A DNA stretch of 64,000 nt from Actinomycetota bacterium (GTDB lineage: Bacteria > Actinomycetota > Acidimicrobiia > Acidimicrobiales > Ilumatobacteraceae): the NCBI GenBank assembly GCA_030645495.1, contig JAUSLV010000006.1, positions 1 to 64,000 on the forward strand, given 5' to 3'. This document shows positions 34,131-43,700 of the stretch, piece after piece. Each line of letters opens with the position of its first letter. Within the stretch, counting starts at the first letter, position 1. The notes below the pieces were generated by a model. The model was not told the origin of the DNA, did not search any database, and saw only the letters and a program-made list of their open reading frames with translations. The position numbers were made by a program, and so were the translations under genes.

Positions 34131-35486
34131 ATGCTGCACCTGTACGACACCGCCACTCGAGGGGTACGTGAGCTCGCCATGCGCGAGCCCGGCACGGTGA
34201 GCATCTACCTGTGCGGCCCCACGGTGTACGGCCCGCCGCACCTCGGCCACGGCCGCGCCACGTTGGTGTACGACGTGCTGCGTCGCTACCTCGAGTGGTC
34301 GGGTGTGCGCGTGCGCCTCGTCAGCAACATCACCGACATCGACGACAAGATCATCGAGCGCGCCAACCGCGAGGGCCGCCCGTGGGAAGAGATCACCCAC
34401 AAGTGCGAAGCCGTGTGGTTCGAGGCGATGGGCAAGCTGGGTGTCGCACGGCCCACCGACGTGCCGCACGCCACCGAATACGTCGAGCAGATGGTCACGA
34501 TGATCGGCCAGTTGGTCGAGATCGGTCGCGCCTACACCACCGAGGACGGTGTGTACCTCAGCGTCGAGACCGTGGAGGACTACGGCCTGCTGGTGAACCA
34601 ACACCTCAACGACATGCTCGAGGGCGGTGGCGATCGCGAGGTGTTCGGCGCCGAGCACAAGCGGCACCCGGCCGACTTCGCGCTGTGGAAGTTGTCGAAG
34701 CCGGGCGAGCCGTCGTGGCCGTCGCCGTGGGGCGATGGCCGCCCCGGGTGGCACAGCGAGTGCGTGGTGATGAGCCTCGACCTGCTGGGCGAGGGGTTCG
34801 ACCTGCACTGCGGTGGCATGGACCTCAAGTTCCCCCACCACGAGAACGAGCGCGCCCAGGCCGTGGCACTCGGCAAGCGCTTCGCCAACCACTGGATGCA
34901 CAACGGCTTCGTGGTCGATGCCGAGGGCGAGAAGATGTCGAAGAGCTTGGGCAACGTGGCCAACCTGCTCGATCTGATGCAGCACTACGACCCGCGGGCC
35001 TACCGCATGCTGCTGCTGCAGTCGCACTACCGCGGCCCGGTCAGCGTGGGGCAGGACAACATCGATGCGTCGGTGAAGTCGCTGGCCGGCCTGGATTCGT
35101 TCGCCGCGCGCACGGCAGGTGTGGCCGCATCGGCGCCCGATGCCGACGTGCTGGCTCGGTTCCGCGAGCGGATGGACGACGACCTCGACACGCCTGGCGC
35201 CACCGCGCTGTTGTTCGACACGGTGCGCCGCGCCAACGCCGGGCTCGACGCCGGCGGAGCCGAGGTGCCCGCGCTGGTGGCTGCGGTGCACGAGATCTGC
35301 ACCGCGTTCGGGTTGGTGCTCAACGCCGGCGGCGACGTGCCCGCCGACGTGGCAGCGAAGGCCGCCGCGCTCGACGCTGCCCGTGCGGCGAAGGATTTCG
35401 CCGCCGCCGATGCGCTGCGCGCCGAACTGCAGGCCGCCGGCTGGACCGTCGAAACCACCAAAGCCGGCACCACCCTCCGCCGCTGA
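34131..35486 (+). CDS. cysS: Cysteinyl-tRNA synthetase
   Basis: 451 residues, standard CysRS length. Class I motifs are GPTVYGPPHLGHGRA (HIGH variant) and GEKMSKSLGN. The zinc site uses Cys28 in YLCGPTVY, Cys in GWHSECVVM and the HCGGMDLKFPHHENE block. It charges tRNA-Cys. The mycothiol enzyme MshC is a relative, but the full C-terminal anticodon domain and the length favour CysRS. The start is supported by the TAGGCT box. Confidence 0.96.
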   Translation: MLHLYDTATRGVRELAMREPGTVSIYLCGPTVYGPPHLGHGRATLVYDVLRRYLEWSGVRVRLVSNITDIDDKIIERANREGRPWEEITHKCEAVWFEAMGKLGVARPTDVPHATEYVEQMVTMIGQLVEIGRAYTTEDGVYLSVETVEDYGLLVNQHLNDMLEGGGDREVFGAEHKRHPADFALWKLSKPGEPSWPSPWGDGRPGWHSECVVMSLDLLGEGFDLHCGGMDLKFPHHENERAQAVALGKRFANHWMHNGFVVDAEGEKMSKSLGNVANLLDLMQHYDPRAYRMLLLQSHYRGPVSVGQDNIDASVKSLAGLDSFAARTAGVAASAPDADVLARFRERMDDDLDTPGATALLFDTVRRANAGLDAGGAEVPALVAAVHEICTAFGLVLNAGGDVPADVAAKAAALDAARAAKDFAAADALRAELQAAGWTVETTKAGTTLRR

Positions 35487-35504
35487 CCCGTCTCACCCTC
35501 TGGA

Positions 35505-35550
35505 ATCTGGGGCTGGATCGTCCCATTCCGGGATCTGGGGCTGGATCGTC
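35505..35550. repeat. 18-nt direct repeat downstream of cysS
   Basis: ATCTGGGGCTGGATCGTC occurs at 35505-35522 and again at 35533-35550 (28-bp period). The second copy also pairs with GACGATC at 35562-35568 to make a 7-bp stem, possibly the cysS terminator. Confidence 0.55.
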
Positions 35551-35625
35551 TCCATCTCCGGGACGATCGCCGGGGTATTTGCAGGGTCAACCACCGCCAT
35601 CGGGGGCGGGCATCAGATAGAACGG

Positions 35626-36849
35626 GTGACCGTGTCGAAGGCTGAACGCACCCCGTTGCCCAAGGGGTACATGACCATCTGGTTCACGGTGGCGCTCGAT
35701 CTCATCGGGTTCGGCATCGTGGTGCCGATCCTCGGTGTGTACGCGGAGCGCTTCGGCGCCTCCGGATATGCCGTGGGCTGGCTGTTCGCGACGTTCTCGC
35801 TGGCGCAACTGGTGTTCGCGCCGCTGCTCGGGCGGCTCAGCGACCGCATCGGGCGCAAGCCGGTGATCATCATCTCGCTGGTGGGCACGGCCGTGGGCAG
35901 CTTCGTCACCGGAGCCGCAGGCGCGCTGTGGGTGCTGTACCTCGGGCGCGTGATCGACGGTGCCAGCGGCGCCAGCCTGTCGGTGGCCCAGGCCGCGGTG
36001 GCCGACATGGCCACGCCCGAGCAGCGCCCGAAGCTGGTGGGCATGCTCGGGGCCGCATTCGGTATCGGGTTCGTGTTCGGTCCGGCGATCGGTGGCCTGG
36101 CTGCGCTGGGCGGCCCGCACGTGCCGTTCTACGTGGCCGCCGCGCTGGCCGCGGCCAACGCGATCGCGGCGCTGATCCGCCTGCCGGAGACGAAGGTGGC
36201 GTCGGGCCCGCGGGTGAAGGGCACGAAGGCCGCCAAGGGGCCGCGCCTGCCGGCATTGCGTCGCTTGGCCATCATCGGGTTCCTGGGCACGTTCGCGTTC
36301 ACGGCGTTCGAGGCCACGTTCTCGCTGTTCGGCAGCAACCGCTTCGCGCTCACCGAGGGATCGTCCGCCGGGGTGTTCCTGGGTATCGGTGTGGTGCTGG
36401 TGGCGGTGCAGGGTGGTGGCTTCGCCCGCCTGGCGGCGCGCATGCCGGCCCGCCACCTGTATCCGGCTGCGCTCGTGTTGGTGGTGGTGGGCCTGGCCGT
36501 GGTGGGTGCCTCGAAGTCGTGGGCGCTGCTGATCGTGGGCCTGCTGGTGCTGTCGGTGGGGCAAGGTGTCGCCTCGCCGGCGCTCACCGAGATGGTGAAC
36601 CAGGCCGCGCCACCTGAACGGCGCGGCGAGGCGATGGGGTTCCAGCAGTCGTCGTACGCAGTGGGTCGCGTGTTGGGTCCGCCGTTGGCCGGCTCGGCGT
36701 TCGACCGCATCGGCGTGTGGAGCCCGATGGCCGCGGGCGCGGCAGTGACGGCGATGGCGCTGTGCCTGGTGCTGGTGTGGGGCATGCATCGTTCGGCCAC
36801 GACCGACACGTCCGACGCGTCCGGCGCGGTGACACCCGAGCCGGCCTGA
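35626..36849 (+). CDS. MFS transporter, drug-efflux (TetA/DHA1) type
   Basis: About 407 residues with 12 predicted helices. Motif A between helices 2 and 3 is GRLSDRIGRKPVII, and the first helix is WFTVALDLIGFGIVVPILGVY, as in TetA-like antiporters. A basic central loop (RVKGTKAAKGPRLPALRR) separates the two halves. The predicted role is proton-coupled export of a small molecule; the substrate is unknown. GTG 35626 and 35632 are both possible starts; the frame runs open from cysS. Confidence 0.88.
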   Translation: MTVSKAERTPLPKGYMTIWFTVALDLIGFGIVVPILGVYAERFGASGYAVGWLFATFSLAQLVFAPLLGRLSDRIGRKPVIIISLVGTAVGSFVTGAAGALWVLYLGRVIDGASGASLSVAQAAVADMATPEQRPKLVGMLGAAFGIGFVFGPAIGGLAALGGPHVPFYVAAALAAANAIAALIRLPETKVASGPRVKGTKAAKGPRLPALRRLAIIGFLGTFAFTAFEATFSLFGSNRFALTEGSSAGVFLGIGVVLVAVQGGGFARLAARMPARHLYPAALVLVVVGLAVVGASKSWALLIVGLLVLSVGQGVASPALTEMVNQAAPPERRGEAMGFQQSSYAVGRVLGPPLAGSAFDRIGVWSPMAAGAAVTAMALCLVLVWGMHRSATTDTSDASGAVTPEPA

Positions 36850-36871
36850 TCACCTGCGAGACTTCTCACCC

Positions 36872-39028
36872 GTGGCCGACCCTCAGGATCACCCCGCGCT
36901 CGAACGGCTGTTGAAGTTCGAGCGGCGAGGGCAACAGCGAACGCCGGCGGCACCGCCGCGCATGGGGTATCAGCCCAGCCTCGATGGCATCCGCGCGATG
37001 TCGGTGATCGGGGTGATCCTGTACCACGCCGGATTCACCTGGATGCACGGCGGGTTCTTCGGCGTGGAGGTGTTCTTCGTCGTCTCCGGCTTCCTCATCA
37101 CCTCGCTGCTGATCGAGGAGCGCGACAAGACCAAGGGCGTCGCGCTGAAGGCGTTCTGGATCCGCCGCTTCCGGCGCCTGCTGCCCGCGCTCTTCGCAGT
37201 GCTGGTGGCGGTCGGCGTGTGGGCCGTGTTCTGGGGCACCGCCGAGCAGCACACGCAACTGCGCCACGACTACCCGTGGGGCATCTTCTACCTGGCCAAC
37301 TGGGGGCAGATCTTCAGCCAGGTGTCCTACTTCTCGGGCACGCCCACGCTGTTCCGCCACCTGTGGAGCCTGGCGGTGGAGGAGCAGTGGTACGCGATCT
37401 GGCCGTTGGTGTTCATCGCCATCAACCGCAGCGGTGCGCGCAGCAAGCGGGCCGACCAGCGCCGGGGCAGCATCTTGTTGATCGTGTCGTTCTCGGTGAT
37501 GGTGGGCACCGCCCTGGCCGCGAGCGCGAAGGTGCCGACGACGTTCTTCAATCCGTTCCGGCTGGCGACGCAGTCGGTCGACCACATCAACTTCCTGTAC
37601 CTGTCCACGATCACCCGTTCCAGCGGCCTGCTGCTGGGTGCGGCGATGGCGTTCCTGTGGCGCCCGTGGCGGATCGGCGGAAAGCCGAAGGGCAATGTCG
37701 CCGGCGTGCTCGACGTCGCGGCGGTCGTCGCCGTGATCGTGCTGATCGGCGCGTTCTTCACCGGCCACGTCGCCGAAGAAGCCACCTACCTGTGGCTGTT
37801 GCCGCTGGTGACGATCGCCTCGGCCGTGCTGGTGGCGGTGGTGGTGCACCCATGGGCCACCGGGGCGCGCCTGGTGTTCAGCTCGCGGCCGATGGTGGAG
37901 ATCGGCAAGCGCTCGTACGGCCTGTACGTGTGGAGCTGGCCGATCATGCGCATCCTTGACGCGTACAAGGGATCGTGGCCGAAGTTCCTGCTCGCGGCGG
38001 TGATCACGGTGCCGGTCAGCGAGCTGTGCTACCGCTTCATCGAGTCGCCGATCCGCGCCGGTTCGTTGAGCACGTGGTGGAACGGCCGCCAACGTCGCGA
38101 CTGGTCGCTGATCACCGCCTGCGCGGGCGTCAGCACGGTGGTGCTGGCCAGTTCGCTGGTGTTCTTCTTCGGCTCGGCCGACAAGGTGTTCGACGCGGCG
38201 AAGGACAACAGCAGTGGTGTGGTGTTCGATCCCAATGCGGTCGGGGCAACGTCCACGACGGCGGCCGCCGCGGTGACCACCGAACCCAGCGTGACGGCCG
38301 AGAGCACTACGTCCACCACCACCGGCCCCACGGTGCCCGTCACTGCAGCCGTGTTACCGCGCCATCTGGTGATCGTCGGCGACTCCACGGCGCACGCCTT
38401 GGCGGTGAACCTGCCCGACGGTATCGAGGGAACGTTCACCATCAACGACGGGTCGGTGCAGGGCTGCAGTGTGTACAGCGCGGGCACTGCCGTGTCGGCC
38501 CAGGGTTTCAAGCGTTCGTTCACCGGCTGTGGCGACTGGGTGCGGAACTGGGTCTTTGCCGCGAAGGAGATGAACGCCGACGTCGCGTTGGTCGTGATCG
38601 GGGCGTGGGACGTGTTCGATGTGAACCTGGGTGGCCAGGTGGTGCCATTCGATTCGCCCACGGTCGACCAGCGCTTCACCGACGGAGTGCAGCAGGGCAT
38701 CGACGCGCTCACCGCAATCGGGGTGAAGGTGGCGCTGTTGGAGGTGCCGTGCATGCGGCCCCAGGATGTGGAGGGTGCGGGCACGCCAGCGCTGCCGGAA
38801 CGGGCCAACGACACGCGGGTCGCGCACGTGAACGAGCTGCTGCGCGAGGTGGCGGCGAAGAACCCCGAGACCACCACGTTCGTCGTCGGCCCGCCGCAGT
38901 ACTGCGCCGACGAGTCGATCGCCAGCAGCCTGGCGTATCGCTGGGACGGTGTGCACGCTTACAAGCCCGGCGCCAAGCTCACCTTCGAGGCGATCGCCCA
39001 GGCCCTGCTCACCATCCCCGTCGGCTGA
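36872..39028 (+). CDS. Acyltransferase 3 (OafA/OatA-like) with C-terminal SGNH domain
   Basis: 718 residues. Residues 35-400 form the ten-helix acyltransferase-3 membrane domain, with the conserved SLDGIRAMSVIGVILYHAGF opening and RFRRLLPALF arginines. A Thr/Ala-rich linker (about 440-490) leads to an extracellular SGNH hydrolase-like domain: GDSTAH supplies the Ser and WDGVHAYKPG the Asp-x-x-His. It resembles OatA-type enzymes that O-acetylate peptidoglycan or other surface glycans. The acceptor is unknown. It starts 22 bp after the MFS gene, and a strong hairpin follows. Confidence 0.92.
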   Translation: MADPQDHPALERLLKFERRGQQRTPAAPPRMGYQPSLDGIRAMSVIGVILYHAGFTWMHGGFFGVEVFFVVSGFLITSLLIEERDKTKGVALKAFWIRRFRRLLPALFAVLVAVGVWAVFWGTAEQHTQLRHDYPWGIFYLANWGQIFSQVSYFSGTPTLFRHLWSLAVEEQWYAIWPLVFIAINRSGARSKRADQRRGSILLIVSFSVMVGTALAASAKVPTTFFNPFRLATQSVDHINFLYLSTITRSSGLLLGAAMAFLWRPWRIGGKPKGNVAGVLDVAAVVAVIVLIGAFFTGHVAEEATYLWLLPLVTIASAVLVAVVVHPWATGARLVFSSRPMVEIGKRSYGLYVWSWPIMRILDAYKGSWPKFLLAAVITVPVSELCYRFIESPIRAGSLSTWWNGRQRRDWSLITACAGVSTVVLASSLVFFFGSADKVFDAAKDNSSGVVFDPNAVGATSTTAAAAVTTEPSVTAESTTSTTTGPTVPVTAAVLPRHLVIVGDSTAHALAVNLPDGIEGTFTINDGSVQGCSVYSAGTAVSAQGFKRSFTGCGDWVRNWVFAAKEMNADVALVVIGAWDVFDVNLGGQVVPFDSPTVDQRFTDGVQQGIDALTAIGVKVALLEVPCMRPQDVEGAGTPALPERANDTRVAHVNELLREVAAKNPETTTFVVGPPQYCADESIASSLAYRWDGVHAYKPGAKLTFEAIAQALLTIPVG

Positions 39029-39043
39029 CCGGCGGCCGTACCC

Positions 39044-39090
39044 AGCTTTGGCGTTCAGACCGGCTGGTGCCCGGTCTGAACGCCGAAGCT
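39044..39090 (+). terminator. 20-bp hairpin terminator after the acyltransferase gene
   Basis: The arm at 39044-39063 (AGCTTTGGCGTTCAGACCGG) pairs with 39071-39090 with a single G-T wobble and a 7-nt loop, 15 nt past the stop. No T-tract follows; T-less strong hairpins are common in actinobacteria. Confidence 0.7.
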
Positions 39091-39130
39091 CGGCTGTGGC
39101 CGCGTCGGCTGTGGGTGGGTTGACCCTGGG

Positions 39131-39162
39131 GTTACTGGTCGGTAGAGTTACCCGTCAGTAAC
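39131..39162. promoter_or_regulatory. Putative TetR-type operator overlapping the acyl-CoA dehydrogenase promoter
   Basis: GTTACCCGTCAGTAAC (39147-39162) is an imperfect palindrome with perfect GTTAC/GTAAC ends, and a further half-site GTTACTG lies at 39131. A possible -10 box TAGAGT (39143-39148) overlaps it. Such sites commonly bind TetR-family lipid-catabolism regulators; the regulator is not in the window. Confidence 0.4.
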
Positions 39163-39196
39163 TTGTCCGTCCGTCTCTTCCCGAGGTGACACGAAA

Positions 39197-40405
39197 ATGG
39201 CCGACTTCGCTCTGAACGAAGACCAACTGCAGATCCAGAAGTGGGTCCACGACTTCGCCGAGCAGGTGATCCGCCCCGCCGCCCACGAATGGGACGAGCG
39301 TGAGGAGTTCCCGCACCCGATCGTGCAGCAGGCGGCCGAGATCGGTCTGTACGGCTGGGAGTTCCTGATGAACGCGATGGCCGACACGAGCGGCCTCACG
39401 CTGCCCGTCGCCATCGAGGAGTTGTTCTGGGGCGACGCGGGCATCGGCATGGCGATCATGGGCTCGGCCCTCGCCGCGGCCGGCATCAGCGGCAACGGCA
39501 CGCCCGAGCAGGTCATGGAATGGGTGCCGCAGTGCTACGGCGACGCCAAGAAGGTGCAGCTGGGCGCGTTCTGCGTCAGCGAACCCGATGCCGGTAGCGA
39601 CGTGAGCTCGCTGCGCACCCGTGCGGTCTACGACCAGGCCACCGACGAGTGGGTGCTGAACGGCACCAAGGCCTGGATCACCAACGGTGGCATCGCCGAT
39701 GTGCACGTGGTGGTGGCTGCGGTCGAGCCCGACCTCAAGGGTCGTGGCCAGGCCAGCTTCATCGTGCCACCCGGCACGAAGGGCATCAGCCAGGGCCAGA
39801 AGTACAAGAAGCACGGCATTCGTGCGTCGCACACCGCCGAAGTGGTGCTCGACGACTGCCGCATTCCCGGCAGCTGCCTGCTGGGCGGCAAGGAGAAGCT
39901 CGACGCCAAGCTGGCCCGTGCCCGCGAGCGCGGCAGCAGCGGCGAGAAGCAGCCGGCGATGAGCACGTTCGAGGCCACCCGCCCCAGCGTGGGCGCGCAG
40001 GCCTTGGGTATCGCTCGCGCTGCGTACGAGTTCGCGCTCGACTACTCGAAGGAGCGCAAGGCGTTCGGCAAGCCGATCGTGATGCACCAGGCAATTGCCT
40101 TCAAGCTGGCCAACATGGCCACCGAGATCGACGCCTCGCGTCTGCTGATCTGGCGCGCCGCATGGCTGGCCCGCAATGGCGGCTTCAAGCACGGCGAAGG
40201 CTCGATGAGCAAGTACAAGGCCAGCGAAGTGGCCGTGCGGGTCACCGAAGACGCCATCCAGATCCTCGGCGGCTACGGCTACACCCGTGAGTACCCGGTC
40301 GAGCGCTGGCACCGCGACGCGAAGATCCACACGATCTTCGAGGGCACCAGCGAGATCCAGCAGCTGGTGATCGCCCGCGCGATCAGCGGCCTGCGCATCG
40401 AGTAG
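39197..40405 (+). CDS. Acyl-CoA dehydrogenase
   Basis: 402 residues, full length. Family signatures are AFCVSEPDAGSDVSSLRT in the middle (FAD/substrate site), the GIRASHTAEVVLDDCRIP strand region, and the C-terminal EDAIQILGGYGYTREYPVERW and FEGTSEIQQLVIARAI blocks. It oxidises an acyl-CoA to the 2-enoyl-CoA, passing electrons to ETF; chain specificity is unknown. A Shine-Dalgarno (GAGGTGAC) precedes the ATG. Fragments of a paralogue occur at 46396-46970 and 48208-48260, and its 3' end marks the left edge of an accessory island. Confidence 0.95.
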   Translation: MADFALNEDQLQIQKWVHDFAEQVIRPAAHEWDEREEFPHPIVQQAAEIGLYGWEFLMNAMADTSGLTLPVAIEELFWGDAGIGMAIMGSALAAAGISGNGTPEQVMEWVPQCYGDAKKVQLGAFCVSEPDAGSDVSSLRTRAVYDQATDEWVLNGTKAWITNGGIADVHVVVAAVEPDLKGRGQASFIVPPGTKGISQGQKYKKHGIRASHTAEVVLDDCRIPGSCLLGGKEKLDAKLARARERGSSGEKQPAMSTFEATRPSVGAQALGIARAAYEFALDYSKERKAFGKPIVMHQAIAFKLANMATEIDASRLLIWRAAWLARNGGFKHGEGSMSKYKASEVAVRVTEDAIQILGGYGYTREYPVERWHRDAKIHTIFEGTSEIQQLVIARAISGLRIE

Positions 40406-40474
40406 TCGCGGCCGGGCTCTGTCAGGTGCGTTCTTGGCGACTGGAGTCCCTGTGCATGTCATCCCCGCCATGCG

Positions 40475-40682
40475 GAACTGACGACGCAGCAGGCAGCCGC
40501 TGTGCTCGGCCTTTCGCGCACCTATGTCGTGCGACTGATCGACCAGGGTTCGGTGTCTGGGTCACATGGCCGGCAGCCATCGCCGACTCCGTGCGAGCGA
40601 TGTGCTGGCATGCCGGAAGCGTCGGGCGTCGAAGCTCGCCGGGCTGGTTGAGCTGACCGAGGCGACGAGGAACTCGGGTTGA
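40475..40682 (+). pseudogene. Broken excisionase-family HTH (antitoxin-like) gene
   Basis: From 40475 the DNA reads ELTTQQAAAVLGLSRTYVV then RLIDQG, the MerR/excisionase-type HTH found in many small antitoxins. About 60 bp later, in another frame, it reads ASDVLACRKRRASKLAGLV and ends in a TGA at 40680-40682, matching the usual C-terminal helix of those proteins. The middle portion and a start codon are missing, so a frameshift or deletion has killed it. No partner toxin gene remains. Confidence 0.55.
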
Positions 40683-40793
40683 GCTACTGACCGTGGCGTG
40701 GTCCGTCAGGTGATGACGCCAAGTGGCTCCAGCCAGTTCACCAGATCCATCCGATGGCGGGCTCGCCATGGTTCGTCCTTTGCGAGGCCAGGT

Positions 40794-43700
40794 CTATGCC
40801 AACGAGAGTGGAACGCGGGTGCCCCAATGTTGGATCTGCACGATCGATGCAGCGAGCATCTCGGGGCTGCCGTTGTTGACGAGCCCGTTCGGGAAGTACG
40901 CGCCCACCGATTGCAGCATCGGGTAAACGATCTGTTGGTTCGCCGTGAACCGTGCTGCGCCACCGTTCTTCACCTCGACCAACCTGTAGCGGCCAAAGAC
41001 AGTCTTAGTGACAAGGTCGAGTCGTGCTTTGGTTCCCGCCGCGACGACGTCCACTTCCCGTGCGGCAACACGGTCGAAGCGGAGTGCTGCCAGCAGCTCA
41101 GATCTGGCAGTACCTACTTTTCCGCTCGCGACGGCGACACCTTCACCTGAGCTGAGAGCGGTAGACAGGGCCTGCCTGGCGCCGTAGATCTCAAAGATCG
41201 ATGTGCCGACTCTCACCGCGGCGAAGACCGCTCCGACTGCAACCGCCGTTGACGCGATGGCCAGACCGCACTCGGCGATCTGCCCGCCGGTGCACGAGCG
41301 AAGTGCCAGCGGGATCGAGGCGATGAGGCTTTGCGCGCTCTCCTCGGCCACGAGCGCTACAGCCAGCGCTGCAACCGGGACGCATGCAGCGACGGCCGGA
41401 GGGGCGCACGCGGCGACTGCCAGAGCGAAGGTGCCAGCCGAGATGATCAGGCGCGAGATGGGGTTGGACATCACGAACCGGACCGTGTCGACAGCGAGAT
41501 TGACGACGCCGCCGACGATGTCGGTGACCGTGTCCTTGGCGCGGTCAAGGAGCGAACCCCCTCCTCCGGCCTTCTTGTTGAGTAGGCCGAGCGCGAGACC
41601 GCTGGGTGCGGCGTCGACGAACGGGTTGAACGCCGCAGCAGATCCGTTCTTCGGATTGACCACGGGGACGTGAACGGACACATCGCCGTTCACGCGAATC
41701 GCCGGCATCAGCCTCGCGATCTCGGCAATGATCATCTGCTCTGCAAGATGTGGCAGATCACGAACTCCGACCGTTGCTAAGACCTGTGGGGTCGCCCTAC
41801 CGATGGCGGACCAGATGTTGTCGAACGGGTTCGGTTCCGGACTGACGAGCAGATCGATACCGCTGACGGACGCTGCGCCTACGATCTCGGCGCTGCTATT
41901 CGTGGAAGACAGCGGGTTCGCCAAGGAACTGGGAAGTGGCGTGCGAAGAGCGCCGTCCGTGCTGAACAGACTGTCGACGATCTCCTTGTCGCCCTCGATG
42001 CGCCGTTCGCCGTTCGAGTAGGTGATCGTCGTCTGCTGCGGGTCGTCACCCGGGCGGGATGTCAGAACGGAGGAGACGCGTCCTGTGGTGTCGTAGCCGA
42101 TCGTTGTGCTGGCAGTGTCCGTCACCAGGGTCGCGGGCCGACCAAGTTGATCAAATCGGATCTGCCCGGACTTGTCGTCCTGCCCGTCAAGGGTGATGGA
42201 TTTTAAGTATCCGTTTGGTTGCTCGCTCGCGTTGATCTGGATGTCGTCGGTGGCGTAGCCAGTGAGTGTCCCATCGACCACCATGTACTGCTGGGCGGTG
42301 TCCTTCCCCCGCTGCTGAACCGTGAACGAGTCACCCGACGTGGCCCAGGTGACATCGACCGCCCTCTTCTTGTCCCAGCTGACCGCCACCGGCCTTCCGG
42401 CACGGTCGGTCTTCAGCCCAATCGCATCGCGCCCGGAAGCTTGAACAGCTGTAAGTACGTCCTTCGACCAAGATGCGACCAAGGACTCGTCACCGTTGCT
42501 GACTTGCGTGAGGTGGCCGCTTTGGTCGTAGGCGAAGGCGTAGCTGTCCGAACCAGCGGTCACCATGCGCAGCTGGCCAGCGGCGTCGTACGTCCACTCC
42601 TCGGTGTTGTCGATCGAGGTCACGCGTCCGGTGGCGTCGTAGCCGTACTCATGCTTGCCCTCACCGGTATTGGCGGTGCGGACCTGCCCGCGTGCGTCGT
42701 AGCTGTACTTGTCGTCGCGGTCGTGGCCTTCGCCGCTGGAGCGAATCCGGACTACCGACCCGAGTTGGTACTCGTAGGTCGTGGCGATGCCGCCGGGTTC
42801 GTCCGCTCGGAGGAGGCGGCCTACGCCGTCATAGGCCCACGTCCACTGGCTTCCATCCGGAGCGTGGTACCTGGCGAGGTGACCGTCCGGGGTCCAGCCG
42901 AAGGTAGCGATCGATTCTCCGACAGATCGGGAAACGGGCCGGTCGGCACTGTCGAATGTCCACGTGGTCGTAGTGCCAGCCGCATCGACGAAGGTGTTGG
43001 CTCGCCCGTCAAGGTCGTAGCTGACCGATGTCTTCGTTCCGTTATGGAGTGTCGAGGTGAGTTGACCGGCGCGATACGTAGCCTGCCAGGTGTCGGCGCC
43101 TGAGGTTACTGAAATGAGCCGACCAGCAGCGTCGTAGGCATAGATGGCCGTCTCGTTGCCGTTGGAGGCGGTCGTCATCCGGCCGTTTTCGAACGTGTAC
43201 TGCGTGCTACTCGTCGGGCGTCCGTCGAGTGTCTCGACCTTTCCGATGGCGCGCCCGGAGTCGTCGTAATCGATGGTTGACTCAAGCCGGCTCGCGTCGC
43301 GGGTAACAACTGTGGTGAGAGGGAGATCGAAGACGAAACTCTGTACGAGCGTCTCGACCAAGGTTCCGTCCGCCTCGTACGAGTGGCGCTCAAGTTCGCG
43401 TCCGATGCTGTCGAGGCGCGTCACCGTGTACACCCCGTCAGGAGCCGTGACAGTGATGGAGTTGCCGCCATCGGCCTGCGGCTCTGTCGCCGTTCTCCAG
43501 ACCCGATCGCCAGGCAGGATCGTTGCGGCCAGTCGGCCACTTGCGTCGTATTCGTAGCGAATCGTCTGCCCGTCAGGTCCCGTCTCCTGCTCGAGTCTGC
43601 CGTCGCCGCTGTAGTCCAATGCTCGCGGTTGCTTGCCGGGCAGTGCTTCTTCGATGAGGTGTCCAGCCGTGTCGTACCGGTAGTGGGAGGCCCGGCCGAG

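Noticed and set aside
39155-40471. 438-codon minus-strand open frame opposite the acyl-CoA dehydrogenase
   Set aside because: Its composition (VLLVLLALADALRAG, many His/Arg) is typical of the antisense frame of a GC-rich gene, and the plus-strand gene is certain.
40422-40769. Minus-strand frame downstream of the RHS gene as its immunity gene
   Set aside because: It is low in hydrophobic structure, rich in Ser/Pro/Arg, lacks a ribosome-binding site and lies opposite the recognisable HTH remnant.
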